Positions 26,471 to 35,907 of a stretch of DNA of 64,000 nucleotides are shown here, in pieces. The notes under the pieces were generated by a model. That model was not told the origin of the DNA and did no database searches. It worked only from the letters and a program-made list of their open reading frames with translations. The stretch lies in contig NZ_JBHSAP010000015.1 in assembly GCF_042650125.1 (NCBI RefSeq), positions 500,055-564,054 of the forward strand, in the 5' to 3' direction. How positions within the stretch are numbered: the first letter of the stretch is position 1; each line of letters starts with the position of its first letter. This DNA comes from Salinithrix halophila. GTDB lineage: Bacteria > Bacillota > Bacilli > Thermoactinomycetales > DSM-45169. The position numbers and the translations under genes are program-made.

Positions 26471-27798
26471 TTACAGAGAGACATTGAAGAACTCTTGTGG
26501 TGCCCCAGGGATTAAAAAAAGAAAATCAGATTTGCTACTCACCTTGTATTTGTGTATTGTTTGTACTGGTGCATCGCTGTTTTGAAGAGCGATATAGAAC
26601 TCATGGTTTGGCGCTTTGTCATGTGCACCTTTTACTACAAGAGAAGGTTTATTAGTAAGTGTAGCTTCATAGAAATAATTTATATTTGGATATTCATCAC
26701 CAAAGGGAATTCCTACGTCGTGCTTTACTCTCCATTTTATTTCTTTATTGCTTACCTTATCTTTAAAGACTTCGATACCACTATCACTGGCTGTTTTCTT
26801 TTCGATTACATTTTTACAGTCTTTGTCCTTGCACCTTTCTGATTGCCCAATTTTTTTATCATACTTAAATTTTTTAGAGGGAGAAAAATAAGTATAAATG
26901 TCAGACCTAGTTCTAAAAGATCTTGCAAAAAAACCAAAACCCCTATTATCACCTTTTAAGTAAGTACTATTAAATGGTTTGGGATCCTCCACAGATTTAT
27001 AAGGTATAAAAGTTGTATACCGTACAAGATAGTTCATCCAATTTTTACTTCCAGGTAAGCGCTTTGCCGCTTGTGTTTTCACAAAAAGATCTTCTTGCTT
27101 CAAAAAGCTTTCTTTTTTAACAGGTGTCCTGATCTTGTTTGATAAAGTCCCTGTTACTTCGAATAATTTTTCTTTCTTCTCCTTTGTCATCTCTTTATAA
27201 TTATTTTTGATATAATTATTTATTTCCTTCCTCCTATCTTTGCTAACTCTAGTCTTTGCCATTACTTTATATTCATAATTCATACCTTTTAAAGTTCCGT
27301 TATCTACGAATTTATTTTTTTGGTTTTGCCAATATATCCTCCATTACGGTAAATTTCAAAATATCCATCTCTATCAGGTAGATAATCCCACTCTAAAACA
27401 ACACTTTTAGATGTAGCAACCAGTTTTAACATGTTGGAGTTAATGTACCTTTCCATGTTTCGTTCATTTTTATCTTGGTCTTTCTCCACTGCAATAAAAT
27501 CATTTGATTGCGGAGAACCCGTTTTTATGGAAACAACTTCACTCAATTTACCTTTTTTGTAGATTCCTACTTTGTAATTTTCCCTTTCGCTCCTCAATTC
27601 TTCATTCCAAACCCTTTCACTGCCTTTATACACTATATTTCCATTATTAAAGACTTTATAGTAGTCCGTTTTCGGATTGGTTAAATTTATTTTATTATTT
27701 ATTTCGGTATATTCCATAATCGGTTCAGTTGCATTAGATTTATTTGTGAAAAAGAAAAAACTGACGAACACAAGAATGAAGGCTAATATTTTTTTCAT
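26471..27798 (-). pseudogene. Secreted Fn3-like/DUF3238-like protein, split by a frameshift
   Basis: Two adjacent reading frames make one protein. The first (27798-27304) has a signal peptide (MKKILAFILVFVSFFFF, then a Ser-Asn-Ala site) and fibronectin-III-like repeats. The second (27283-26471) continues the Fn3 fold and then a domain resembling DUF3238, with GDNRGFG, SFRTRSD, HDKAPNHEFY and a C-terminal FLFLIPGAP. Reading one extra A at the run of seven A (27315-27321 on the minus strand) joins them exactly within the Fn3 domain. It is either a real frameshift mutation, a sequencing slip, or polymerase/ribosome slippage. The gene is AT-rich and its function is unknown. Confidence 0.7.
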
Positions 27799-28019
27799 TG
27801 ATATCCCACCCATTAAAATTATTATTGTAAATGACATCTAGGTACAACAGCTCATATGTATGCACTTATAGTCAGTACATTCATCCTCCTTTATACCAAA
27901 ATACTGGTTTGTTTTTATAACTACAATATACCTAATTCAAAACCAAAAATCAACCAATATATATTTTAGCTTGCTAAAGAGTATGTGTATTTGAACCTAA
28001 TTCAAAAATAATTAGATAG

Positions 28020-28813
28020 TTGTTATACTGTGTGTATACACGACATGATTTAACTCCCGAACAGTGGGAACCACGATCAAGCCCCTTCTACCGCCTTGTT
28101 AAACAAGGTCGGGGACGACCAAGGACAGATGACAGAAAGGCCATGAATGGGATCTTGTACGTGCTAAAAACGGGCTGCACATGGTCCGATATGCCTTCTC
28201 AGTACGGCTCCCCCGTAACCTGTTAACGTCGTTTAAACCAGTGTCAAAAGATGGAGCCTGGGAACGGATTTGGCAAGCGCTCCTGTAACAAATGGATCAG
28301 CAACAGAAGTTGGATTGGACGGAATCTTTGCGAAAAAAGGGGAGAGAAAACCAAGTGGGGGAAGGGATCCAGGGTGATTCTGGTATCCGATGGAAACGGC
28401 CTGCTAATGGGGATCCATGTCACCAGCGTACGACGCACGAAATTACCGTGGCGCAGGAAACGTTGGAAAACAGGTTCGGGTTCCGCAGAAACGGGGCACA
28501 CAATCGCCCCAAGGAGTTGGTAGCCGATCAAGCCTATGACAGCCGCAGTTGGCGTCAATATTTACGAAAGAGAGGAGCAAGGCCTACTATGCCACAAAGA
28601 AAGCATCGGAAGCCAAAACAGGGACGGCCGATTTACGTGGGATCGGCTTATCGAAAGCGCTAGAAAGTCGAGCGCTTTTTTGCGTGGATGGATAATTATT
28701 GCCGCCGTTTGGTGGTTCATTATGACAAGGCTTTTTGTCTTTCAGCTCTCATCCTCTGTCCATCAATTGAATTTCGGAATAACTCTAGTACATATATTCG
28801 ATTTTACACATTA
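28020..28813 (+). mobile_element. Remnant of an IS5-group transposase
   Basis: The left part reads as the N-terminal helix-turn-helix of IS5-type transposases (RHDLTPEQW, GRPRTDDRKAMNGILYVLKTGCTW). After about 28225 the frame changes repeatedly. Fragments of the DDE catalytic domain appear in different frames (ELVADQAYDS, then KVERFFAWMDNYCRRLVVHYDKAF). At least two frameshifts are needed to join them, so it is dead. I could not define terminal inverted repeats or target duplications. It sits between the two DUF3238-like pseudogenes. Confidence 0.8.
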
Positions 28814-29035
28814 ATTTTTAACTGCGAAAATTGAGGTTGTAACGGATAGTAATGGTTAAATAAGTATAAAACTTGTTCCTCGTACCGAAAATTTTAAATC
28901 ACCTAGAAAATGATATATTTAAATTAGCTTTGGTGAAAACATACCAATCCAGTTCTTTGAATCAATGGTATAGAGAGGGGTTTATTTTCTGAGGTTCCCC
29001 CTCCCTCTATCCTTATTAACAAGGTGGGGTCAAAA

Positions 29036-29416
29036 TTGCTGCTTTATGCAACAAGAAAAATCATTGTGTCTGTATTGTCAACTTTAGTCATTGTGTTGGG
29101 ATATTATTTAGGTAATTTAGTTAACGATATGGCTTCTTTTATGATGTTTTTTTTAATATTTTTTTGCTTATTTTCAACTTATGGGACCATAATATCGTTA
29201 TTATCTGAAAAGATAGCAAAAGTAAATTTAATTACCTCTTTGGGTATATATTTATTGGGTGGGATTCTTTTCCCGCTTTTTTTCGACATTATAGAGATAG
29301 CGCCAAACTTTCACCTTTTATTAAATATAGATGGTTATTATAAATTTTTGCTACTCGGTCTTATTTCTTCTTTTGTATATTGGCTTATTGACAAGAGTTG
29401 TAGTATATATAATTAA
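29036..29416 (+). CDS. Small AT-rich integral membrane protein
   Basis: This 126-residue protein has four predicted membrane segments and no recognised motif. The start is taken as TTG at 29036 with AAGGTGGGG six bases upstream; an upstream GTG at 29024 is less likely. It directly precedes a broken DUF3238-like gene on the same strand (34 bp), mirroring the pairing of a small membrane protein with a DUF3238-like gene seen at 25989-27798. Confidence 0.55.
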   Translation: MLLYATRKIIVSVLSTLVIVLGYYLGNLVNDMASFMMFFLIFFCLFSTYGTIISLLSEKIAKVNLITSLGIYLLGGILFPLFFDIIEIAPNFHLLLNIDGYYKFLLLGLISSFVYWLIDKSCSIYN

Positions 29417-29449
29417 TTCGCCTATAAAAAAACAAAGGGAGCGGTTGTT

Positions 29450-30349
29450 TTGTAAAAGTGGTTTTTGGTTGCATTAGCTGCTAGTTTGCTTTTTGGCTTT
29501 TCCACTTTTACACCAAATCAATTATTTGCATTCAGTAAAAAGGAGATTGATGTACATACAAAAAGCACTAGCAATTCAATTAAAATAAGTTGGGAAGGCG
29601 GAAATGAAAACTTTGAATTGGATTTATTTAACGAAAATGGCAGTTTTTCTAAAGTTTGGTCTGGAAACAAAAGTGAATATGAGATAAAAGATTTAGAACC
29701 AGGAAAGGAGTACAAAGTAAAATTAACCCATGGCGGTCTTTCTGGTAAAAGTGATTATGTTATCGTAAATACATCAACTAAGAAAACCAAAAGTCAGATT
29801 AGGCAAAAAAATCTATTATGCAATCAAGTGGGATAACAGATAGAAGTAAAGGAAAGGAAATCTACTTTCCTATGGAAGAGGGTTTGATCCCTGGGCTAGC
29901 AGTTTTAGAACACGCTCAGATGTTTATGTAACCTGGGATTATAAAACAAAAAATCTAATGATGTAAAAATGAACCCATCAACTAGAATCACAGTTGGTTA
30001 TGATAAAGATAAAAAACCTATCGGGGAAGGTAAAGCACCTGAGTCTGACATGCAATTATCAAGGGTGTCTAACACCGGAAAATCAGTTACTCATTGGGTC
30101 AAGCTAGAATCTAAAATACCTCTTTTGGATTTAGTTCCTGCGATTGACGCAGAGTATGGAGCAAAGGTCTACAGAAATGGTACAGGCCATGTAGAAGGTA
30201 CTAACGACCAGGCACCCTCACATGAATTTTATATTGCACCCTATGCAACTGGTGGTGGCTGGAAAAAGATAATGACTCATAAACATGTAGACTTTAAATA
30301 CTTATTCCCTCCATTCCCAAATAACGAATATAAAGTAGATTTGAGATAA
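29450..30349 (+). pseudogene. Second DUF3238-like secreted protein gene, degraded
   Basis: A ribosome site (AAAGGGAG) leads to TTG at 29450, which is followed at once by a TAA where a Lys codon would be expected. The rest of a signal peptide (LVALAASLLFGFSTF) and an Fn3-like domain continue to about 29835. A different frame then holds ASSFRTRSDVYVTW (about 29900-29930), and a third frame from 29969 holds the end of the DUF3238-like domain (NDQAPSHEFYIAP, KYLFPPFP). At least three lesions are present. It is a paralogue of the split gene at 26471-27798. Confidence 0.75.
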
Positions 30350-30367
30350 TTGGTGCAGATAAAAAAA

Positions 30368-30436
30368 CGATCCATTGTAATATATTACAATGGATCTGAG
30401 GCTGCTGACAAAGTATGCAGGTCAGCAGCCTTTTTC
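30368..30436. terminator. Perfect 28-bp palindrome followed by a terminator hairpin
   Basis: Bases 30368-30395 read identically on both strands (14 + 14, centre 30381/30382), with an A-run just before (T-run on the minus strand). Next comes GGCTGCTGAC/GTCAGCAGCC (about 30401-30430) followed by TTTTT. Together they can end transcripts from both sides: the DUF3238-like remnant on plus and gltB on minus. Confidence 0.7.
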
Positions 30437-30459
30437 TGTCGAAAAAGATCCCCTTTTGT

Positions 30460-30576
30460 TTGACCTTTCCGAACGAATGTTCTTGTATTTTGGCGTCGTT
30501 TCTTGTAAAATAAAGGTGTCCCTCGATACTCTCTTACTGCTGTGGAAGACGGCTCCCGACCTGGGCCGTTTTTTTG
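30460..30576 (+). ncRNA. Candidate short RNA with LexA-like box, promoter and terminator
   Basis: CGAACGAATGTTCT (30470-30483) matches nine of the ten fixed positions of the Bacillus LexA (SOS) box CGAAC-N4-GTTCG. It overlaps a promoter-like TTGTAT, 17-nt spacer, TAAAAT (30506-30511). An intrinsic terminator (ACGG..CCC with GGG..CCGT, 30549-30569, then seven T) lies about 35 nt after the predicted start, and there is no ORF between. It could be a very short RNA converging on the gltB 3' end, or the leftover regulatory region of a lost SOS gene. Confidence 0.35.
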
Positions 30577-30589
30577 TTTTGGTGAAGGA

Positions 30590-33500
30590 TTACTCTGTTG
30601 AAATAGCCGGATCCGCCTGAACTTTATGGGGGATAATCTGCATGAAATGTACCTTCAAGCCTTGAAGGAGGGAGCCGATTTTATCGGCTTCTTTTTCTTG
30701 GCCGGTTTCAAGAAGCACTTGTTGGTAGGCGTCGAGCAGTTCGGTCAAATCGTTTTCTCCTGTATCGGACAGGGGTTGCAGGGTAACTTTAGCCCCTTTG
30801 GCGATGCGGCGGGCTAGAGCCGCTTCATCGAGGCCCATCTCTGGTAGCAGGCGGAGGTAGACGACACCCCCTGTCATGCCGGCGCAGATCCAGGGGCCGG
30901 GGTCCCCGAGGACAACTCCCCGTCCGTTAGTCATGTATTCGAAGGCGAAGCCTTTGATATTGGCTCGGGCGCCTAGAAGGCCGAAATTGTCTCGGAGTGA
31001 TTCCCGGGGTTCACCGGCAATCAGGATGTCGGCTCCTGAAAGCCGGATACCGGCACGGGAATCGGCATCCCCTTGAACGATGAAGAGGCCTTTCTGGGCG
31101 CCGTAACAGAAGCCCTTGCCTACGGAGCCGTTGATGTATCGGCGGTTGGCGCCGGGAGCTTTCAACACTGCGACGCGGCCGCCGAAAGAGGTCTTACCGA
31201 CACCATCCTGGGCCCCCCCTTTTACGGTGACGGTGATCCCCTCGGTGTTAAAAGCGGCAAGGCCGTTTCCCGGTATGGATCCTTCAGCGAACTGAAGATG
31301 GACTCCGGAAAGGTTTTTGTAACTGCCATCCAGGTGGTTACGGACTCGGGCACCGGAGACATCTGCTGCCAGTACCCGGTGGGTGGCGTGAACGGGACCG
31401 TAGGAATGGGTGCCGGGTTGGCTGAAGGCAACGACATCCTTCTGTACTCCTTCTCCTTCTGCCCCAGCGGCGATAAACAGGTTCGTTTCTTCTGCTTCTG
31501 TAGGGGTCTTCCGCTTCCAGCCATCGGGGACTGGTCGCAAGAGGTCGGCCAGGGAGAGGCGATCCAGAGCCCGTGTTTGAATCAATAAATCAGACCGGCC
31601 CACCATATCGGATAGTCGTTGGAAACCCAGTTGGGCGGTCAACTGGCGCACCTCATTCCCAAAAGCGGTGAACATGCGTTTTAAGCCAGCGACAGCGTGT
31701 TCGGGAACGCGGGGAACAAATCGGCGCAGGCCGTGTTCCTGGGCTTCCTCCTCGGTTTCAATCTGGGTGGCGATGCCCACGTGGCAGGTGTCCAAGTGAC
31801 AGCCACGGCAAGTGGTGCAGCCGATGGCCAGCATCGCCAGTGTCCCAAACCCGATTCGATCTGCGCCCAGCAACACCAATTTAACTACGTCCAGACCGCT
31901 TTTTACCCCGCCGTCGGCCCAAATTTCCACCTGGTCCCGGATACCCGCCTCCACAAGGGCGACATGGGCTGCTTTAACCCCGATCTCCGCCGGTAAACCC
32001 ACATGTTGCAAAGCGTGAATCCGGGCGGCTCCGGTACCGCCGTCAAAGCCGGACAGGGTGATGATATCAGCACCGGCCTTCACGATTCCGACGGCGATCG
32101 TCCCGATGTTGGGAACGATGGGTACCTTAACGATGACGCGAGCGTTACGATTTGCGGTCTTCAATTCGGTGATAATCTGGGCCAGGTCCTCGATGGAATA
32201 GATGTCATGGTTATTGGAAGGGGAGATCAGGTCGGTTCCCGGAGTGGCGTTCCGCGCGGCTGCCACTTTGGCTGACACCTTTTTACCCGGGAGGTGTCCT
32301 CCTTCACCGGGTTTAGCGCCCTGACCGATCTTGATTTCCAGAATATCAGCGGAATTGGCCAATTCGACATTGATCCCGAATCGTCCGGAAGCAATCTGGT
32401 GGCCCCGAGTTTTCCGGTAGCGGCCGTACATATCCTTGATCTCGCCGCCCTCGCCGTTGAGGCTGACCATGTTGAGCTGTTCCGCCGCTTCGGCGTAGGC
32501 GCGGAAGGCGGTTTCGTTTTGGGAACCGAAGGACATGGAGCTGATGACGAAAGGGAGGTCATGCCCTCCAACCCCGATCTCCACCTGGTCGGGATGGATC
32601 GGGTTCTTTTGTGCCTTTGCCAGGCTTAGGTTGAGGTCCGTCACGTGGCGGAGGCTGAGGGGATCGTTGATTTCCAGTCCTTCCAGTTTCTCTTTGAAAT
32701 CGTCATATTCGATGGAACCTTCCGCCACCTGGACGATGGACTTCCAGATTCGGGGCCATAGCTGAAAGGATCGCCCCGGACGTGCTTTTTCATTGGCCAT
32801 TTCCTCGTAGCGGGCTTTTGAATCGGCGAGAAGATCAGCAAAAGTCGTTCCTGCCTCGGAGGAACCGGCATAATTGGCGATTTGAAGGATATCGGCCACT
32901 TCGGGAGCGAAGCCGATCGAAGAGAAGAGACGGGCGTAACCCCGCAATTCGTGAATGCCGATGGTGGAGAAGATTTTCTCTAATCCTTTATTGATCGCTT
33001 CAAATAGGAGGCCTTCTTTCCTTTCCTCATCCTCCAGAATCGTGGCGAACATCAGGTAAGGGGAAACGGCATCCGCACCCAGCCCGAGGGCTACTGCTGT
33101 ATCGTGCAGGTTACGAATGGCGCCGGAACGAAGGACCAATCCCGCCCGGCGGCGGAGGTTTTGCCCGCCGCCCCCAACTTCTGCCACTTTCAGGCTCTGA
33201 TCCAGTTTGGAGACTGCTAGGTGAGGATCGAGGAAGAGGCGGTTTTCCTGATGGCAACCTGTGTCATCCAAAACGAGGAGGGTTTTTCCTTCCCGGATCG
33301 CCCGGACCGCCTGCTCCGCCAATTGGTCAAGGACTTCGGGAATGGAAAGGCCAAGGGGGAAATGGAGGGGGAGCACAGCTAGTTGATTATCGGCTTTAAA
33401 TGTAGCCAGTAACTCTTCATAGGATAGGGTATCGAATTTTCGCCGAAGGGAAAGGCCCTGCTCCCCTTCGACCAGGATCGGGGAGGGGAGTTCCACCAGG

Positions 33501-35107
33501 ATCTCCTCCGCTGGCGAACCCGTCAGAGGAGGACGGGTTCCGAGGAGAACACGGGTGGAAAAGTGCTCCTGTTCTCGTTCCCGATCAATGGCAGGGTTGG
33601 TGACGACAGCGACGCTTTCTTTGATATAGTCCGAAATATTGTGACGGTTTTTGGCCAGGGCGGCCAGAGGGGAATCGTGACCAAGGGAACGAATCGGGTC
33701 ACTTCCGGTGTCGGCCATCTGTTCGACCAGTTTGATATGGTCCCTGTCCCAACCGTAGGCTGCATATTGACGGCCTGTGGGGACGGAGAGGTTGTAAATA
33801 TCGCACTCCATTTCTTCGGGAGAGGCCAAGAATCGCTTGCGGCCTGAGAAAATCGTCCGTTTTTCAATGCGCTCAAACACTTTTCGCTGCAGGAGGTGGT
33901 GGGGGATGATTTTGACGTTGGGTTTTAGTTCGACCCCAACCGTTTCACCAGGGGCGAGGGGCTTTGGTTCTGCCGTCATTTCATGAACGGGGATAATTCC
34001 TTGCTCTGAGGAAAAGTAAAGACAATGTTCGCTCTCCACCTGCCAAAGGGGCCGCAAGCCGAGAGCGTCAACACTAAAGGCACACTCATCTCCATATCGG
34101 GAAACGATCCCAGCCGGTCCCTGGGCGAAAGGTCCCCAGGTCTGCCTCAGCCAGGCATAAAGATCCTGTATAGCCTCCGGCAGGTTGCCGATCTCATGCA
34201 CAATGGTGGGAAACACCGTCTCAATCGCCTCGAACAGGGTGAAGCGGTAGCGATGGATCAGGGTTTCAACCACTCGGTTCAAATCTTGGGAATCACTTCC
34301 GTTATCGGCCAGCGGGACGCCGATCATCCGTGCTTCGTCCCGGAGTTTGCGTATCGTGTTGATTTCCCCATTGTGCCCTAGGACAGAAAAAGGCTGGACG
34401 CGGAAAAAGTTGGAGAGCGTATTGGTGGAGTATCGGTTATGGCCAATGGTAACGGTTGATTGGAATTCCGCTTTGGTTAGATCATGAAAATACTTGGGCA
34501 ACAGACTGGCGGCCCCCATCACCTTGTAGACGGCAGTCCGTTCGCTGATGGAAGCTGCCTGGACGGGCATTTCTTCCTCGATCTCTACTGTCAGGCTAAA
34601 AAGGCGAGCGGAAAGGTTTCCCGGAGTCTCCGTATCCGCTTTCAAACCCAGCTGCCAAAAAAGCGGCTCATCGGCACGTCCGTTGGGGCCCAAGACATCG
34701 CTGTTGACGGCTCCCGCCTCTTCGAGAAGGAGTTCTAGCCCGCAGTCCATCAGCTTCTGTCGGATTTTTTCCTGGATGGAGCCGACGGGCTTTTCCGTCC
34801 CACAGGGAATAAAAAAATGGGCGACAACAAATTTGGAGGAATAGGCGAGTGCGGCATCCATTCCGGAACGGGCCAATTTTTGAGCCCACAGTGTCCGTGG
34901 GATGTCTGTCAAGATCCCACACCCGTCCCCTTCGCCGTTGATAAAACCGGATCGGTGTTCCATCTTGATGAGGGCCTCGATGGTGTTTCGCATGTTTTGG
35001 TGGGTAGGATTTCCGTCCTTTTCAATAACGGCCACGATCCCGCAGCTGTCATGCTCATCGGCCAGCAGATTTCGAAAGCGTCCCAGTTCAGTCTGGATTT
35101 TCTGCAT
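30590..35107 (-). CDS. gltB: Glutamate synthase large subunit
   Basis: The 1505-residue enzyme transfers the amide of glutamine to 2-oxoglutarate, giving two glutamates. In order: a class II glutamine amidotransferase with catalytic Cys22 in HDSCGIVAV after a 21-residue propeptide, the central domain, the FMN-binding synthase domain (GGEGGEIKDMYGRYR, SGFDGGTGAA), the 3Fe-4S ligands (three Cys of C-x5-C-x4-C in the GCTTCRGCHLDTC region), and the C-terminal GXGXG beta-helix. The length matches B. subtilis GltA (1520). The start is ATG at 35107 with GGAGGTG. The small subunit gltD is not adjacent, so it must lie elsewhere or be replaced. Confidence 0.96.
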   Translation of the reverse strand: MQKIQTELGRFRNLLADEHDSCGIVAVIEKDGNPTHQNMRNTIEALIKMEHRSGFINGEGDGCGILTDIPRTLWAQKLARSGMDAALAYSSKFVVAHFFIPCGTEKPVGSIQEKIRQKLMDCGLELLLEEAGAVNSDVLGPNGRADEPLFWQLGLKADTETPGNLSARLFSLTVEIEEEMPVQAASISERTAVYKVMGAASLLPKYFHDLTKAEFQSTVTIGHNRYSTNTLSNFFRVQPFSVLGHNGEINTIRKLRDEARMIGVPLADNGSDSQDLNRVVETLIHRYRFTLFEAIETVFPTIVHEIGNLPEAIQDLYAWLRQTWGPFAQGPAGIVSRYGDECAFSVDALGLRPLWQVESEHCLYFSSEQGIIPVHEMTAEPKPLAPGETVGVELKPNVKIIPHHLLQRKVFERIEKRTIFSGRKRFLASPEEMECDIYNLSVPTGRQYAAYGWDRDHIKLVEQMADTGSDPIRSLGHDSPLAALAKNRHNISDYIKESVAVVTNPAIDREREQEHFSTRVLLGTRPPLTGSPAEEILVELPSPILVEGEQGLSLRRKFDTLSYEELLATFKADNQLAVLPLHFPLGLSIPEVLDQLAEQAVRAIREGKTLLVLDDTGCHQENRLFLDPHLAVSKLDQSLKVAEVGGGGQNLRRRAGLVLRSGAIRNLHDTAVALGLGADAVSPYLMFATILEDEERKEGLLFEAINKGLEKIFSTIGIHELRGYARLFSSIGFAPEVADILQIANYAGSSEAGTTFADLLADSKARYEEMANEKARPGRSFQLWPRIWKSIVQVAEGSIEYDDFKEKLEGLEINDPLSLRHVTDLNLSLAKAQKNPIHPDQVEIGVGGHDLPFVISSMSFGSQNETAFRAYAEAAEQLNMVSLNGEGGEIKDMYGRYRKTRGHQIASGRFGINVELANSADILEIKIGQGAKPGEGGHLPGKKVSAKVAAARNATPGTDLISPSNNHDIYSIEDLAQIITELKTANRNARVIVKVPIVPNIGTIAVGIVKAGADIITLSGFDGGTGAARIHALQHVGLPAEIGVKAAHVALVEAGIRDQVEIWADGGVKSGLDVVKLVLLGADRIGFGTLAMLAIGCTTCRGCHLDTCHVGIATQIETEEEAQEHGLRRFVPRVPEHAVAGLKRMFTAFGNEVRQLTAQLGFQRLSDMVGRSDLLIQTRALDRLSLADLLRPVPDGWKRKTPTEAEETNLFIAAGAEGEGVQKDVVAFSQPGTHSYGPVHATHRVLAADVSGARVRNHLDGSYKNLSGVHLQFAEGSIPGNGLAAFNTEGITVTVKGGAQDGVGKTSFGGRVAVLKAPGANRRYINGSVGKGFCYGAQKGLFIVQGDADSRAGIRLSGADILIAGEPRESLRDNFGLLGARANIKGFAFEYMTNGRGVVLGDPGPWICAGMTGGVVYLRLLPEMGLDEAALARRIAKGAKVTLQPLSDTGENDLTELLDAYQQVLLETGQEKEADKIGSLLQGLKVHFMQIIPHKVQADPAISTE

Positions 35108-35210
35108 GAATAAACACCTCCGGCGGTTGGAACCTGTCGTACCGTCTCCTCATCATTAAAAATCCGGATAGAACCGGCCTGAAAGGTCAAAAAAAACAGG
35201 GAAAAAAGTA

Positions 35211-35258
35211 AATATAGAATATCATGAATCCTTTGACACAACAAGGGCAGGGTTGTGT
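35211..35258 (-). promoter_or_regulatory. Possible gltB promoter with inverted-repeat operator
   Basis: A perfect 7-bp inverted repeat ACACAAC-N9-GTTGTGT (35236-35258) overlaps a TTGTGT that could act as -35. TATATT (35211-35216) lies 19 nt away as a candidate -10. The position suits an operator for a nitrogen regulator, but it does not match the TnrA or CodY consensus. Confidence 0.35.
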
Positions 35259-35377
35259 GTTTATTCAATAATAGGAATCTTTATGAAGTAGATGATATGC
35301 GAGATCGATCCTCCTGAAGGGTTGAAGGTTACACGTGATCAGGATGAAAGAGGATACGGAAGGGCTAAGGTAGGAAA

Positions 35378-35420
35378 AGAAGTCGGTCCTTGCCCCTGAA
35401 AGGGAAGGCCGACTTCTGAT
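35378..35420 (-). terminator. Terminator of the hemL-trHb transcript
   Basis: AGAAGTCGG (35378-35386) pairs with CCGACTTCT (35409-35417), with further inner pairing. TTTTCC follows on the minus strand. Confidence 0.7.
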
Positions 35421-35481
35421 CAAAGATCTATTCGGGAGAGGCGAAACCCCGGTTGTTGCGGGGATCTTTTTTATGCCGTGA

Positions 35482-35883
35482 TCAGTTGGTGTCGCGCTCA
35501 TCTGCATTCGGTCTATTTACCATATGGGCGGCAGTGAAGCAGAGTCGGCTCCACATTTCTTCTCGGATCGGGCCGGTGATTCCGGCGTCATCCAGGGCGG
35601 CGGCCATATTGTGGAGCCAGGCTTCCGCCCGTTCCGGTGTGATCGGAAAGGGCAAATGGCGGGCACGCATACGGGGATGACCGTATAATTCCGTGTACAG
35701 GGCCGGACCGCCGAAAAACTGGGTGAGAAAACGGCGTTGTTTTTCCATAGTCGGGCGTATATCCTCGGGAAAGAGGGGGGAGAGCAAAGGGTCCTTCTGT
35801 ACCCGGGGATAAAAGGACTCAACGATCCGTCGAATCGTCGGATCCCCCCCTATCCGCTCATATAAGGTAATCGGTTCAGTCAT
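35482..35883 (-). CDS. Group II truncated haemoglobin (YjbI/GlbO type)
   Basis: The 133-residue 2-over-2 globin resembles B. subtilis YjbI (132 aa). It shows TLYERIGGDPTIRRIVESFY, the proximal His in RARHLPFPI, and the Trp of helix G in EAWLHNM, typical of group II. Such proteins bind O2 or handle peroxide and NO. It lies 24 bp after hemL on the same strand, so heme-precursor synthesis and a heme protein share a transcript. The start is ATG with GGAGGGAT upstream. Confidence 0.92.
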   Translation of the reverse strand: MTEPITLYERIGGDPTIRRIVESFYPRVQKDPLLSPLFPEDIRPTMEKQRRFLTQFFGGPALYTELYGHPRMRARHLPFPITPERAEAWLHNMAAALDDAGITGPIREEMWSRLCFTAAHMVNRPNADERDTN

Positions 35884-35907
35884 ACGGATCCCTCCGATGG
35901 ATGGTTC

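Noticed and set aside
27304..27321. Canonical -1 programmed frameshift site
   Set aside because: The run is preceded by C in the reading frame, so a tandem X-XXY-YYZ slip does not fit well, and no stimulatory stem follows. A mutation or sequencing slip is simpler, so I kept it as an open question only.
25989..30349. Toxin-antitoxin or contact-dependent toxin locus
   Set aside because: No toxin domain or immunity family is recognisable; the pairing with small membrane proteins alone is not enough.
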